Shown here: piece after piece, positions 4,662 to 11,352 of the stretch
Position numbering within the stretch: position 1 is the first letter of the stretch
Layout of the letters: each line of letters starts with the position of its first letter
From: a virus
Reading direction: 5' to 3' (one strand)
IMG/VR virus record: IMGVR_UViG_3300030328_002712
Coordinates: 1 to 35,382 of that record
Length of the DNA stretch: 35,382 nt
Translations under genes and position numbers: made by a program
Notes under the pieces: model-generated
Database searches by the model: none
Seen by the model: only the letters and a program-made list of their open reading frames with translations
Told to the model about the DNA's origin: nothing

Positions 4662-4916
4662 ATGTTTCAAACAAAACTAAACCTCACAGACTTACCAAAG
4701 AGAGAGTACAACGGGTGGACAGATTGGACAACTTGGAACTGTGCGTTGTGGATAGGTAACGATCAGGGTTTATATGAGATCGGCAGAGAGTGCGAAGACT
4801 ATCCAGAATTTCTCCAGTACATTCACGGAGTTTTTAAGAATGATGCTACACCCGACGGAGCAGACTGGGGTGAAGCAGACCTTGACGAAATGAATGAGTT
4901 CATTGCTGAACTGTAA
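4662..4916 (+). CDS. GWTDWTTWN-motif protein (DUF7249-like)
   Basis: The 84-residue product contains YNGWTDWTTWNCALWIGNDQ at about residues 15-34. I recognise this as the signature of a widespread family of small phage and plasmid proteins (DUF7249-like, usually written YNGWTNWETWNVALWI). Function is unknown. The rest is acidic helix ending DLDEMNEFIAEL. Start 4662 has AGGAG upstream; an earlier frame start at 4578 lies within the hairpin and is rejected. Confidence 0.8.
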   Translation: MFQTKLNLTDLPKREYNGWTDWTTWNCALWIGNDQGLYEIGRECEDYPEFLQYIHGVFKNDATPDGADWGEADLDEMNEFIAEL

Positions 4917-4924
4917 ACAATTAC

Positions 4925-4952
4925 AACAGAAACCCACAATCGGGTTTCTGTT
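4925..4952 (+). terminator. Eleven-base-pair hairpin
   Basis: AACAGAAACCC (4925-4935) and GGGTTTCTGTT (4942-4952) form a perfect stem with a 6-base loop, the most stable of the series. It begins 8 bases after the preceding stop and is followed by CCTTTATAATAGG. Confidence 0.75.
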
Positions 4953-4956
4953 CCTT

Positions 4957-4962
4957 TATAAT
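4957..4962 (+). promoter_or_regulatory. TATAAT promoter, cassette 9
   Basis: CCTTTATAATAGG lies four bases after the hairpin. The leader begins ACATACACCAAAC, matching other cassettes, and has no Shine-Dalgarno sequence. Confidence 0.6.
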
Positions 4963-4997
4963 AGGTACATACACCAAACAAATTACATTTTTTTATT

Positions 4998-5174
4998 ATG
5001 ATGACATATACAATCGAAGTTCCAAACACAACAGTTAGAGAAGAGAGAAACTCTTTAGATGAGTGTTGGGACGTATGCTATGACATGGCACAGGAATATG
5101 GACTTGCCGAAGTCGTGTTTTATGCTTTGAATGGCAACAGAGTTGTTCAAGGTTCTTACACTGACAAAGATTAA
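4998..5174 (+). CDS. Hypothetical 58-residue protein
   Basis: The start is ATG 4998 or the adjacent 5001. The product MMTYTIEVPNTTVREERNSL... looks like a compact alpha/beta fold: strand, helix with DECWDVCYDMA, then strands VVFYALNG and VVQGSYT. No family is recognised. It is the only gene of its cassette, and the stop overlaps a loose cassette motif at 5171-5185. Confidence 0.7.
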   Translation: MMTYTIEVPNTTVREERNSLDECWDVCYDMAQEYGLAEVVFYALNGNRVVQGSYTDKD

Positions 5175-5185
5175 TTAATGTTACA

Positions 5186-5209
5186 GGGATCCACAGTTGA
5201 TCCCTTTTT
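5186..5209 (+). terminator. Intrinsic terminator
   Basis: GGGATC (5186-5191) and GATCCC (5199-5204) pair around a 7-base loop and are followed by five T. It separates cassettes 9 and 10. Confidence 0.8.
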
Positions 5210-5213
5210 CCTT

Positions 5214-5219
5214 TATAAT
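5214..5219 (+). promoter_or_regulatory. TATAAT promoter, cassette 10
   Basis: TATAAT sits in the short palindrome CCTTTATAATAAGG. The leader ACATACACCACAAAACTAAT resembles those of cassettes 2, 7 and 9. It serves the genes from 5253, probably through 6571. Confidence 0.6.
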
Positions 5220-5252
5220 AAGGACATACACCACAAAACTAATTTCAAAATT

Positions 5253-5510
5253 ATGTTACCACAATCTCTAAGAATTTCTCAAAGAATCCTCTCAAATGAC
5301 AACTTTGAAAACGTTGCCCACGTTTGTTGTGATTGGGAGGAATTCGTTTTTGAGGTTGCAGAGTGGGGAGTAGACCACATTGCACAGGTTGACTTCGTTG
5401 ACTTAACTAACGAAGAAGTTAAAGAGTTAGACACATTCATTGCTTCATTCGGGTGTTCACCAAGTGACCCACACCCTTGCAGCAAGTACGCAAACCCTGT
5501 ATTTGCGTAA
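5253..5510 (+). CDS. Hypothetical 85-residue acidic protein
   Basis: ATG 5253 is chosen over an in-frame ATG at 5178, which lies upstream of the terminator and promoter. The product has a hydrophobic acidic core (HVCCDWEEFVFEVAEWGVDH near residues 25-45) and a C-terminal CSPSDPHPCSKY segment. It could be a small folded acidic protein; no family is recognised. The stop is one base from the next start, indicating coupling. Confidence 0.7.
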   Translation: MLPQSLRISQRILSNDNFENVAHVCCDWEEFVFEVAEWGVDHIAQVDFVDLTNEEVKELDTFIASFGCSPSDPHPCSKYANPVFA

Positions 5511-5511
5511 G

Positions 5512-5697
5512 ATGAAAAGTTTTACTTCTCCTACTGATGGTTGTCAGTTTGATTACTACGTTGAGAATGGCAACCTTAACTTTAAAATTGATGGGTGTGA
5601 TTGGGCAGATTTCCACCCAAGTGATAGAAGAGCATATGAACCTTACCAGTATAATGAACTTTTAACACTTCTCAAAAATGAAACGACTACACATTGA
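5512..5697 (+). CDS. Hypothetical 61-residue protein
   Basis: ATG 5512 follows the previous stop by one base. The product MKSFTSPTDGCQFDYYVENG... appears beta-rich: YYVENGNLNFKIDGCDWADF, then an acidic/aromatic tail YEPYQYNELLTLLKNE. A longer frame from 5440 overlaps the previous gene and is unlikely. It overlaps the next gene by 20 bases. Confidence 0.65.
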   Translation: MKSFTSPTDGCQFDYYVENGNLNFKIDGCDWADFHPSDRRAYEPYQYNELLTLLKNETTTH

Positions 5698-6571
5698 ACA
5701 CCCCGAAGATACGATCCTTACAGGGGATCTATCTGTATTAGATGCGTTCTTAGCACCGAATGATTATTCCGTGAAGATTGACGGATCACCCGCAATCGTA
5801 TGGGGTACTGATCCAGACAACGGAAAGTTTTTTGTTGGCACGAAGTCCGTATTTAATAAGAGAACACCGAAGGTCAATTATACAGTAGAGGACATATGCA
5901 ACAACCACCCCGACGTAGAATTACAGTCGATCCTGATTCGTTGCCTTAATTGCCTACCCCGTGAAGAGGAAGTCCCGTTCTCAGTATTTCAAGGAGACTT
6001 TATTGGATTCGGTGGTTACAGAGATTACAAACCGAATGCAATTTCTTATACCTTTAGTGAAGTGATGCACGGGGGTGTAGTGGTTGCACCTCATACCTAT
6101 TACACGGGAAACACACTTAAGGACATGAAAGCAAACCCACTTACATTCGTTCTTTTGTCTGGTCGTGGTGCTGACTTCATACAACCTGATGCGTGGATAA
6201 GTGAGTATGGAGCAACTAAGGATATTAAGTTAATGGTAGGTTTTGCCCGTCAAATGGCAACACTTGTAGACTTTGCGACAGAGAAGGAAGCAAAGTATAT
6301 GAAACAGGACATCAACGCATATATTCGTGACGGGGACGAAGTGGTTGCGGAGGAGTTCGCAAATTATCAGTTGATGCGGTTGTGGTTATTGGTTAAGAGT
6401 ATTAAAGAAGAGTATATGAAACTTATGAGAGATAATTTTGATGCGGAGTGCTTCATAGGTAATGAGTACATCTCAGGGGAAGGGTATGTAATGGCAGGAG
6501 ATCACGGGGTCTTTAAGTTGGTAGATAGAGAGGTCTTCTCACACTACAACTTTAATATCATTCGTTCGTGA
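5678..6571 (+). CDS. Probable nucleotidyltransferase of the ligase superfamily
   Basis: The 297-residue protein shows motifs of covalent nucleotidyltransferases (DNA/RNA ligase and capping-enzyme fold). Motif I is KIDGSPAIVWG with K33 as likely AMP-accepting lysine (KxDG at 33-36). FQGDFIGFGG at 104-113 is a candidate motif III, EGYV at 268-271 resembles motif IV, and K280 in VFKLVD resembles motif V. T4-like cyanophages carry related proteins of unknown role (I recall the name DUF6267, not checked). No OB-fold or zinc domain is obvious, so it may be a minimal enzyme. It overlaps the preceding gene and ends before a strong hairpin. The reaction could be RNA or DNA end joining, or protein AMPylation. 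Confidence 0.6.
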   Translation: MKRLHIEHPEDTILTGDLSVLDAFLAPNDYSVKIDGSPAIVWGTDPDNGKFFVGTKSVFNKRTPKVNYTVEDICNNHPDVELQSILIRCLNCLPREEEVPFSVFQGDFIGFGGYRDYKPNAISYTFSEVMHGGVVVAPHTYYTGNTLKDMKANPLTFVLLSGRGADFIQPDAWISEYGATKDIKLMVGFARQMATLVDFATEKEAKYMKQDINAYIRDGDEVVAEEFANYQLMRLWLLVKSIKEEYMKLMRDNFDAECFIGNEYISGEGYVMAGDHGVFKLVDREVFSHYNFNIIRS

Positions 6572-6580
6572 TACAGCAGT

Positions 6581-6606
6581 TATATGGGGGTTGATCCCCC
6601 CGTATA
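6581..6606 (+). terminator. Ten-base-pair GC hairpin
   Basis: TATATGGGGG (6581-6590) pairs with CCCCCGTATA (6597-6606), with one G-U pair and a TTGATC loop, 9 bases after the nucleotidyltransferase gene. No T tract follows. A competing smaller stem CCGT/ACGG lies at 6600-6615. Confidence 0.65.
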
Positions 6607-6652
6607 TAAAAACGGTATGGGAACCTAACCTACAAAGTGTTACGGAAGCGAG

Positions 6653-6667
6653 ACATAAGTGGCATTT
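6653..6667 (+). repeat. Cassette motif copy
   Basis: ACATAAGTGGCATTT matches the right half of the recurring motif (AAGTGGCAT). Here it lies after the hairpin rather than before it, 40 bases upstream of the next gene. Confidence 0.5.
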
Positions 6668-6706
6668 CATATATAAAAATTTTCCCAGGTATAGATACAA
6701 TCAGAA

Positions 6707-6901
6707 ATGAAAAATGAAATCCACTACATGAAAAAAAATCCCGCAGAAATTTTTACCACCATAGAGACCGATCCAACCACTGGGGAATACTATACGATTA
6801 TACCCGAATGGATAATGAACGATATGAACTGGTACGAAGAGACAAAACTTAATTGGAATATTGATACAGAAGAAGTTATTATAACAGAGAAAGAAGATTA
6901 G
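6707..6901 (+). CDS. Small AbrB/MazE-like protein
   Basis: The 64-residue protein has a C-terminal half YYTIIPEWIMNDMNWYEETK followed by LNWNIDTEEVIITEKED. The order strand - IPEWI helix - W/G turn - strand - acidic strand with VII resembles a SpoVT/AbrB swapped-hairpin domain, used by MazE-type antitoxins and small regulators. No toxin gene accompanies it; the next gene encodes 47 residues without nuclease motifs. It may be a phage transcription regulator or an orphan antitoxin against a host toxin. The fold assignment is from pattern only. No clear ribosome-binding site precedes ATG 6707. Confidence 0.6.
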   Translation: MKNEIHYMKKNPAEIFTTIETDPTTGEYYTIIPEWIMNDMNWYEETKLNWNIDTEEVIITEKED

Positions 6902-7012
6902 ATTGTTACAGAAAAGAATCTAAAGCAAACATTAAACTTGTAAATAATTAAGATATATGATATATTTCATAGGAAGAGAGAAGTAATATAAAAGTACTTT
7001 ACAGGAGAATTT

Positions 7013-7156
7013 ATGAGTGGCGACATTGGCATTCACGAAGAAACAGTTGTCTTTTATGATAAGACAATGACGCAGACTAAGATGGTCTTACTTAAACTTA
7101 AAGGTATTCAATTGAATTATCATAGAGAAGAAAGTAAAACCGAACAAAAGAAATAA
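7013..7156 (+). CDS. Hypothetical 47-residue protein
   Basis: ATG 7013 has a good AGGAG site five bases upstream. The product MSGDIGIHEETVVFYDKTMT... has an acidic N-terminus and basic C-terminus (HREESKTEQKK). I do not recognise a family. It lies just before the consensus promoter that opens the structural region. Confidence 0.65.
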   Translation: MSGDIGIHEETVVFYDKTMTQTKMVLLKLKGIQLNYHREESKTEQKK

Positions 7157-7167
7157 AATTTTTTTGA

Positions 7168-7196
7168 TTGACAACGTATAGATAATAGTGTATTAT
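7168..7196 (+). promoter_or_regulatory. Sigma-70-type promoter before structural block
   Basis: TTGACA (7168-7173) and TATTAT (7191-7196) are 17 bases apart; an overlapping TATAAT at 7196-7201 would give a 22-base spacer. The predicted start is a few bases before ATG 7219, so the leader would be very short. Confidence 0.65.
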
Positions 7197-7218
7197 ATAA
7201 TTATAATTGAACATTAGT

Positions 7219-7983
7219 ATGGCAAAAGGATTTACTGTTAAATCAGCAGCTGCAAAAGCAAAAAAAGAAGCAGACACACCAGAGTGGGATTACGATAAAG
7301 CAAAAAGAATGATAGCAGGTAAGACAGTTGTATTCTGTTTACCAGGTCGAGGAGTATCATATACATTTTTAAAGAACTTTGTCACTCTCTGCTTTGACTT
7401 AGTTCAAGCAAAGGCAAGTATACAAATATCACAAGACTATTCATCAATGGTAAACTTTGCCAGATGTAAGTGTCTTGGTGCAAATGTTCTTCGAGGTCCT
7501 GATCAATTACCTTGGGATGGTAAGTTAAAGTATGATTATCAGTTATGGATAGACTCAGATATCGTTTTTAATGTTGAGAAGTTCTATCAACTTGTATTAA
7601 TGGACGAAAAGATTGCATCAGGTTGGTATTGTACAGAAGATGGAAGAACAACTTCAGTCGCTCACTGGTTAGATGAGGATGACTTCAAAGGCAACGGTGG
7701 AGTGATGAACCATGAAACTTTAGATTCAATTGCAAAGAGAAAGAAACCATTTACAGTTGACTATGCAGGTTTTGGTTGGTTATTAATCAAGCATGGAGTA
7801 TTTGAAGACAAGCAAATGCCTTATCCTTGGTTTGCTCCAAAGATGCAAGTCTTTGAATCAGGAGCAGTTCAAGACATGTGCGGAGAAGATGTCTCATTTT
7901 GCCTAGATGCAAAAGAGGCAGGATTCCGTATTATGTGTGACCCACGTATTAGAGTAGGACATGAAAAAACAAGAGTTATTTAA
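7219..7983 (+). CDS. GT-A fold glycosyltransferase
   Basis: ATG 7219 is preferred to an in-frame TTG at 7207 that lies against the promoter. The 254-residue product has VVFCLPGRGVSYTFL as first strand and loop, WIDSDIVF with a DSD metal-binding motif at 112-114, and near the end CGEDVSFCLDAKEAGFRI followed by DPRIRVGHEK, the acidic ED base and final His typical of GT-A enzymes (family 2-like). It would move a sugar from a nucleotide sugar onto phage DNA, a virion protein or host surface glycan; the acceptor is not evident. T4-like marine phages often carry such genes near structural genes. The end overlaps the next gene by 23 bases. Confidence 0.8.
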   Translation: MAKGFTVKSAAAKAKKEADTPEWDYDKAKRMIAGKTVVFCLPGRGVSYTFLKNFVTLCFDLVQAKASIQISQDYSSMVNFARCKCLGANVLRGPDQLPWDGKLKYDYQLWIDSDIVFNVEKFYQLVLMDEKIASGWYCTEDGRTTSVAHWLDEDDFKGNGGVMNHETLDSIAKRKKPFTVDYAGFGWLLIKHGVFEDKQMPYPWFAPKMQVFESGAVQDMCGEDVSFCLDAKEAGFRIMCDPRIRVGHEKTRVI

Positions 7984-8146
7984 TATCTCTCATAACGGTA
8001 AGGTTCTTGCAGAACGTCTTACTGAAGAAGAATACTTCGAGAAGATGCAGGACTTAGCAGAAGAGTTTTATGAGACAGGATCTCCGCATCCGCTCGAATT
8101 AATCACATCACGAATAGGACAAGAAGAAAATGGCAAAAACATTTAA
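7961..8146 (+). CDS. Conserved-type 61-residue acidic protein
   Basis: ATG 7961 is inside the glycosyltransferase gene in another frame. The product MKKQELFNISHNGKVLAERL... is acidic, with a helix EEYFEKMQDLAEEFYETGSP. I recall similar small proteins beside baseplate genes in T4-like cyanophages, without function. It overlaps the next gene by 17 bases, so three genes form a coupled chain. Confidence 0.7.
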   Translation: MKKQELFNISHNGKVLAERLTEEEYFEKMQDLAEEFYETGSPHPLELITSRIGQEENGKNI

Positions 8147-8267
8147 CACAGGCAACTCAATAGATTCGCACCCGAAAAAAACTCGTCAGGGTAACGGAAA
8201 ACACACAAAATACTCGTCTACCGCCCGTAACTCGGCTCGTAAAAGACCTAGAGGACAAGGAAAATAG
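8130..8267 (+). CDS. Very basic 45-residue protein
   Basis: ATG 8130 gives MAKTFNTGNSIDSHPKKTRQ..., which ends NSARKRPRGQGK. Its composition is mostly Lys, Arg, Gly, Ser and Thr with no hydrophobic core, so it is probably disordered until bound to nucleic acid or an acidic partner. Its codons look different from its neighbours: CGT, TCG and ACT are frequent. I recall near-identical peptides in marine T4-like phages. The next gene starts directly after its TAG, with AAGGA in its last codons. Confidence 0.7.
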   Translation: MAKTFNTGNSIDSHPKKTRQGNGKHTKYSSTARNSARKRPRGQGK

Positions 8268-8957
8268 ATGTCTTGTTTGATTGCAAATCTTCCTTCTTAT
8301 GAAGTATGGGTAAGAAAAGAGTATTTGACCGATCATAAGAGTGGACATGGTGAATTTGTAAAGGGAGTATGGGTATCTGCAAAGAGTATACCTGGTAGGG
8401 CATTTTATTTTGAGACTTATTTGCCCGAATATGCTGCAATGTTCGATAAATTACCAATTTCGGCATTTACAACAGACCCAGAGACTCCTACACCTGATAT
8501 GACACTGCATAATTTACAGTTTTGGAACTGTATGGACTATGGTGTAGTCGCAGTACAGAAGCAATTTATCGGTTCAATGCATTTTGAAGTGATGACAAGA
8601 GACTATGGAACACAAACAGGTACTTATATTTGTACTTTAGACAATTATCATCAAGATGTAGACGCAATTGACTACTCTACAAGTGAACAACCTGCTGAAC
8701 ATAAGTCTCATAACCTTTTAGAATTGGATAATGGTCAGTTTTGCCTCTATCCAAACAATAGAATGCGTATATATGACAATAGTTTAACACCCGAAACACC
8801 AAAAGTACCTGATTTTAAGGTTTCAACTGTATACTATCAGGTTGAAAATGGTCATGACCGTGATGGATTGGGTTCAGAAGAGAATTATTTCTGGAAAACA
8901 TCAAAAGAAAGGAAAAATATTGACGAAAGAAAGCCATTTGAACCAGAATTAGGATAA
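8268..8957 (+). CDS. Conserved T4-like cyanophage protein, unknown function
   Basis: The 229-residue product starts MSCLIANLPSYEVWVRKEYL and has beta-rich segments such as GVWVSAKSIPGRAFYFETYL and a middle FWNCMDYGVVAVQKQFIGSM. The C-terminal 40 residues are charged and contain SEENYFWKTSKERKNIDERK. There is no signal peptide or membrane span. It is placed directly before gene 25 in the same orientation; I believe equivalents occupy this place in marine T4-like phages. A baseplate or assembly role is inference from position. AAGGA upstream supports ATG 8268. Confidence 0.75.
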   Translation: MSCLIANLPSYEVWVRKEYLTDHKSGHGEFVKGVWVSAKSIPGRAFYFETYLPEYAAMFDKLPISAFTTDPETPTPDMTLHNLQFWNCMDYGVVAVQKQFIGSMHFEVMTRDYGTQTGTYICTLDNYHQDVDAIDYSTSEQPAEHKSHNLLELDNGQFCLYPNNRMRIYDNSLTPETPKVPDFKVSTVYYQVENGHDRDGLGSEENYFWKTSKERKNIDERKPFEPELG

Positions 8958-8982
8958 ATAATAACATTTACAAAAAAAGTGT

Positions 8983-8990
8983 CATAAATA
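8983..8990 (+). promoter_or_regulatory. Late promoter CATAAATA before gene 25
   Basis: CATAAATA matches the NATAAATA form of late promoters and lies 22 bases before ATG 9012. A second octamer, GATAAATA, lies at 8953-8960 over the previous stop. The GTGTCATA just upstream (8979-8986) resembles the cassette motif. Confidence 0.7.
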
Positions 8991-9009
8991 AAACAGGAAA
9001 CACCTGTTT
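8991..9009 (+). promoter_or_regulatory. Hairpin covering the gene 25 start
   Basis: AAACAGG (8991-8997) pairs with CCTGTTT (9003-9009) around AAACA, ending two bases before ATG 9012. The only AGG that could bind the ribosome lies in the stem. A late transcript would begin near 8996-8998 and lose the 5' arm, freeing the start; read-through RNA would keep it folded. Confidence 0.55.
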
Positions 9010-9011
9010 AC

Positions 9012-9413
9012 ATGGCAATAAAACGGATATCAAGAGCATTTAAGGACATTAGCTTGTCTTTTACCCCTCATCCTGTCACAAAAGACCTTACAATTCTCAA
9101 AAATGAGAACGCAATTAAGAAATCTGTAAGAAATTTAGTACAAACAATCCCAACTGAGAGGTTTTTTAACTCAGCATTGGGATCTGAGGTACGTGATAGC
9201 CTATTTGACTTTGTTGATTTTGGTACTGCATCTGTAATACAGAACCAAATTCAAATTACACTTGAAAACTTTGAACCTAGAATAGATAATGTAGTAGTTG
9301 AAGTAGATCCAAGACCAGATTTGAATGAATTTGAGGTCACGGTGTTCTTTAATATTATTGGACAAGACATTCCTACACAAGAATTCACATTCATGCTCGA
9401 AGCAACAAGATAA
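9012..9413 (+). CDS. 25: Baseplate wedge protein gp25
   Basis: The 133-residue product matches T4 gp25 in length (132) and general pattern: an N-terminal DLT-type segment, then RNLVQTIPTERFFN, GSEVRDSLFDFVDF, and a C-terminal half FEPRIDNVVVEVDPRPDLNE with a final strand for assembly. gp25 is the sheath-initiator component of the wedge and resembles the type VI secretion protein TssE. Here it binds gp6 and the first sheath ring. The adjacent gene 6 starts directly after its TAA. Confidence 0.9.
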   Translation: MAIKRISRAFKDISLSFTPHPVTKDLTILKNENAIKKSVRNLVQTIPTERFFNSALGSEVRDSLFDFVDFGTASVIQNQIQITLENFEPRIDNVVVEVDPRPDLNEFEVTVFFNIIGQDIPTQEFTFMLEATR

Positions 9414-11351
9414 ATGCCTTTTACTAAGTTTACTAACCTAGATTTTGATCAAATCAAGACTTCAATTAAAGATTATCTCCGTGCAAACTCGGATTTTACA
9501 GATTTTGACTTTGAAGGATCAAATTTTTCAGTTTTAATTGATACTTTAGCATATAATACGTATATTACAGCGTTTAACTCTAATATGATTGTAAATGAGT
9601 CATTCTTAGACTCTGCTACATTGCGTGAAAACGTTGTTTCTCTTGCAAGGAATATTGGATATGTACCAAGATCAAGAACTTCTGCTCAAGCGACAGTTTC
9701 TTTTAACATTACAACTGCAACAAACACACCCACACTCACTCTTCAGGCAGGTTTAGTTTGTGTAGGAGCATCAAATGATAGTTCATATGTATTTTCTATT
9801 CCAGAATCAATTACAACTGTAACAACACAGCAGACTGATACGAATGGCAATATAATAAGTAGTACTGGAGTTTTTAGTAATATAGTCATATATCAAGGAA
9901 CTTACTTATCGAAGACTTTTGTGGTTGATGGGTCATTAGATCAACGATTTATACTTGAAAATTCATTTATTGACACTGGAACCATCAAAGTTTATGTAAA
10001 AGGTGCAGCCGATACTGGTTTAGGTAGAGAATATCGTAAGGTAGATAATATTTTAAACATTACTGATACATCAGAGACATATTTAATTCAAGAAGCAACT
10101 GATGAAAGGTATGAATTGTTATTTGGTGATGGGGTATTTGGTAAAAAACTAGAAAATGATGCAATAATTACTGTTTCTTATATCACTACAGACGGTATTG
10201 AGGGAAATGGTCCTGCATCTTTCCAATATTCAGGTAGTATTACATCATCATCTAATCAAATACAATTACCAACAACCACACCTATTGTTGCAACAGTCTC
10301 AGCGGCAGCTAATGGGGGTGAAATTGAGTCAATTAGTTCAATTAAGTATTTTGCACCTAGACTGTATTCATCACAGTACAGAGCAGTTACAGCAAGGGAT
10401 TATGAGTCTATAATACAACAAATATATCCAAATACCGAATCCGTATCGGTTGTAGGTGGAGAAGAACTTGATCCACCTGAGTTTGGAACAGTGTTTATTA
10501 CAATAAAACCAAAAAATGGTGAATTTGTATCCGATTTTGATAAAAATTCAATTTTATCTAATTTAAAAAGTTATGCATTAGCAGGTATAAATCAAAAACT
10601 ACTTGATTTAAAATTATTATACGTTGAATTGGATTCATTTGTATATTATGACCCATCAAAGGTCACAACAGTATCTGAATTGAAGACAAAAATTACAAAT
10701 GGTCTACTTACATACGGTTCATCAACTGATATTAATAAATTTGGTGGAAGATTTAAATATAGTAAGGTATTAAATGTAATTGACAATATAGATGATGCGA
10801 TTACTTCAAATATTACAAGGGTAAGAATTAGAAGAAACCTTAGAGCATTGACTAATACATTTGCTCAATATGAATTATGTTATGGAAATAAATTCCATAT
10901 TAATCCAGAGGGTAAAAACATTAAGAGTACTGGATTTACAATTCAAGGTCAAAATGACACAGTTTATTTTACTGACATACCTAATAAGCATAGTGATGGC
11001 ACTTTAGATGGAAGTGGTAAAGGTATTTTGGCTATTGTTAAAGGGGATACTGAATTATCTCAAAATCAATTAGTTGTAGCATCTGCAGGAATTGTTGATT
11101 ATGATCATGGTGAAGTGATTATTTCAACTGTAAACATAACATCAACTCAAAGACCAAATAATATTATAGAAATTCAAGCATTCCCAGAATCTAATGATGT
11201 TATTGGATTGAAAGACTTATATTTGAGTTTTTCCGTTGGTGATAGCTCTATAAATATGATTAAGGACACAATCACTTCTGGTGAACAGATATCGGGTGTC
11301 GGATATAAGATTACATCAAGTTATGCAAATGGAGCACTTGTAAGGGGATAG
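9414..11351 (+). CDS. 6: Baseplate wedge protein gp6
   Basis: At 645 residues it is close to T4 gp6 (660). The N-terminus MPFTKFTNLDFDQIKTSIKD, LIDTLAYNTYITAFNSNMIV at about 42-61 and the stretch FAPRLYSSQYRAVTARDYES near 312-331 are characteristic of the gp6/baseplate J family. gp6 forms the iris-like ring of the baseplate and contacts gp25, gp7 and gp53. It starts at the base after gene 25's stop and ends at TAG one base before the next ATG, with AGGGG in its last codons serving as ribosome site for gene 7. Confidence 0.93.
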   Translation: MPFTKFTNLDFDQIKTSIKDYLRANSDFTDFDFEGSNFSVLIDTLAYNTYITAFNSNMIVNESFLDSATLRENVVSLARNIGYVPRSRTSAQATVSFNITTATNTPTLTLQAGLVCVGASNDSSYVFSIPESITTVTTQQTDTNGNIISSTGVFSNIVIYQGTYLSKTFVVDGSLDQRFILENSFIDTGTIKVYVKGAADTGLGREYRKVDNILNITDTSETYLIQEATDERYELLFGDGVFGKKLENDAIITVSYITTDGIEGNGPASFQYSGSITSSSNQIQLPTTTPIVATVSAAANGGEIESISSIKYFAPRLYSSQYRAVTARDYESIIQQIYPNTESVSVVGGEELDPPEFGTVFITIKPKNGEFVSDFDKNSILSNLKSYALAGINQKLLDLKLLYVELDSFVYYDPSKVTTVSELKTKITNGLLTYGSSTDINKFGGRFKYSKVLNVIDNIDDAITSNITRVRIRRNLRALTNTFAQYELCYGNKFHINPEGKNIKSTGFTIQGQNDTVYFTDIPNKHSDGTLDGSGKGILAIVKGDTELSQNQLVVASAGIVDYDHGEVIISTVNITSTQRPNNIIEIQAFPESNDVIGLKDLYLSFSVGDSSINMIKDTITSGEQISGVGYKITSSYANGALVRG

Positions 11352-11352
11352 T

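Noticed and set aside
5178-5252. Upstream start for the 5253 gene
   Set aside because: ATG 5178 precedes the terminator and the TATAAT promoter, so it would not be on the cassette transcript.
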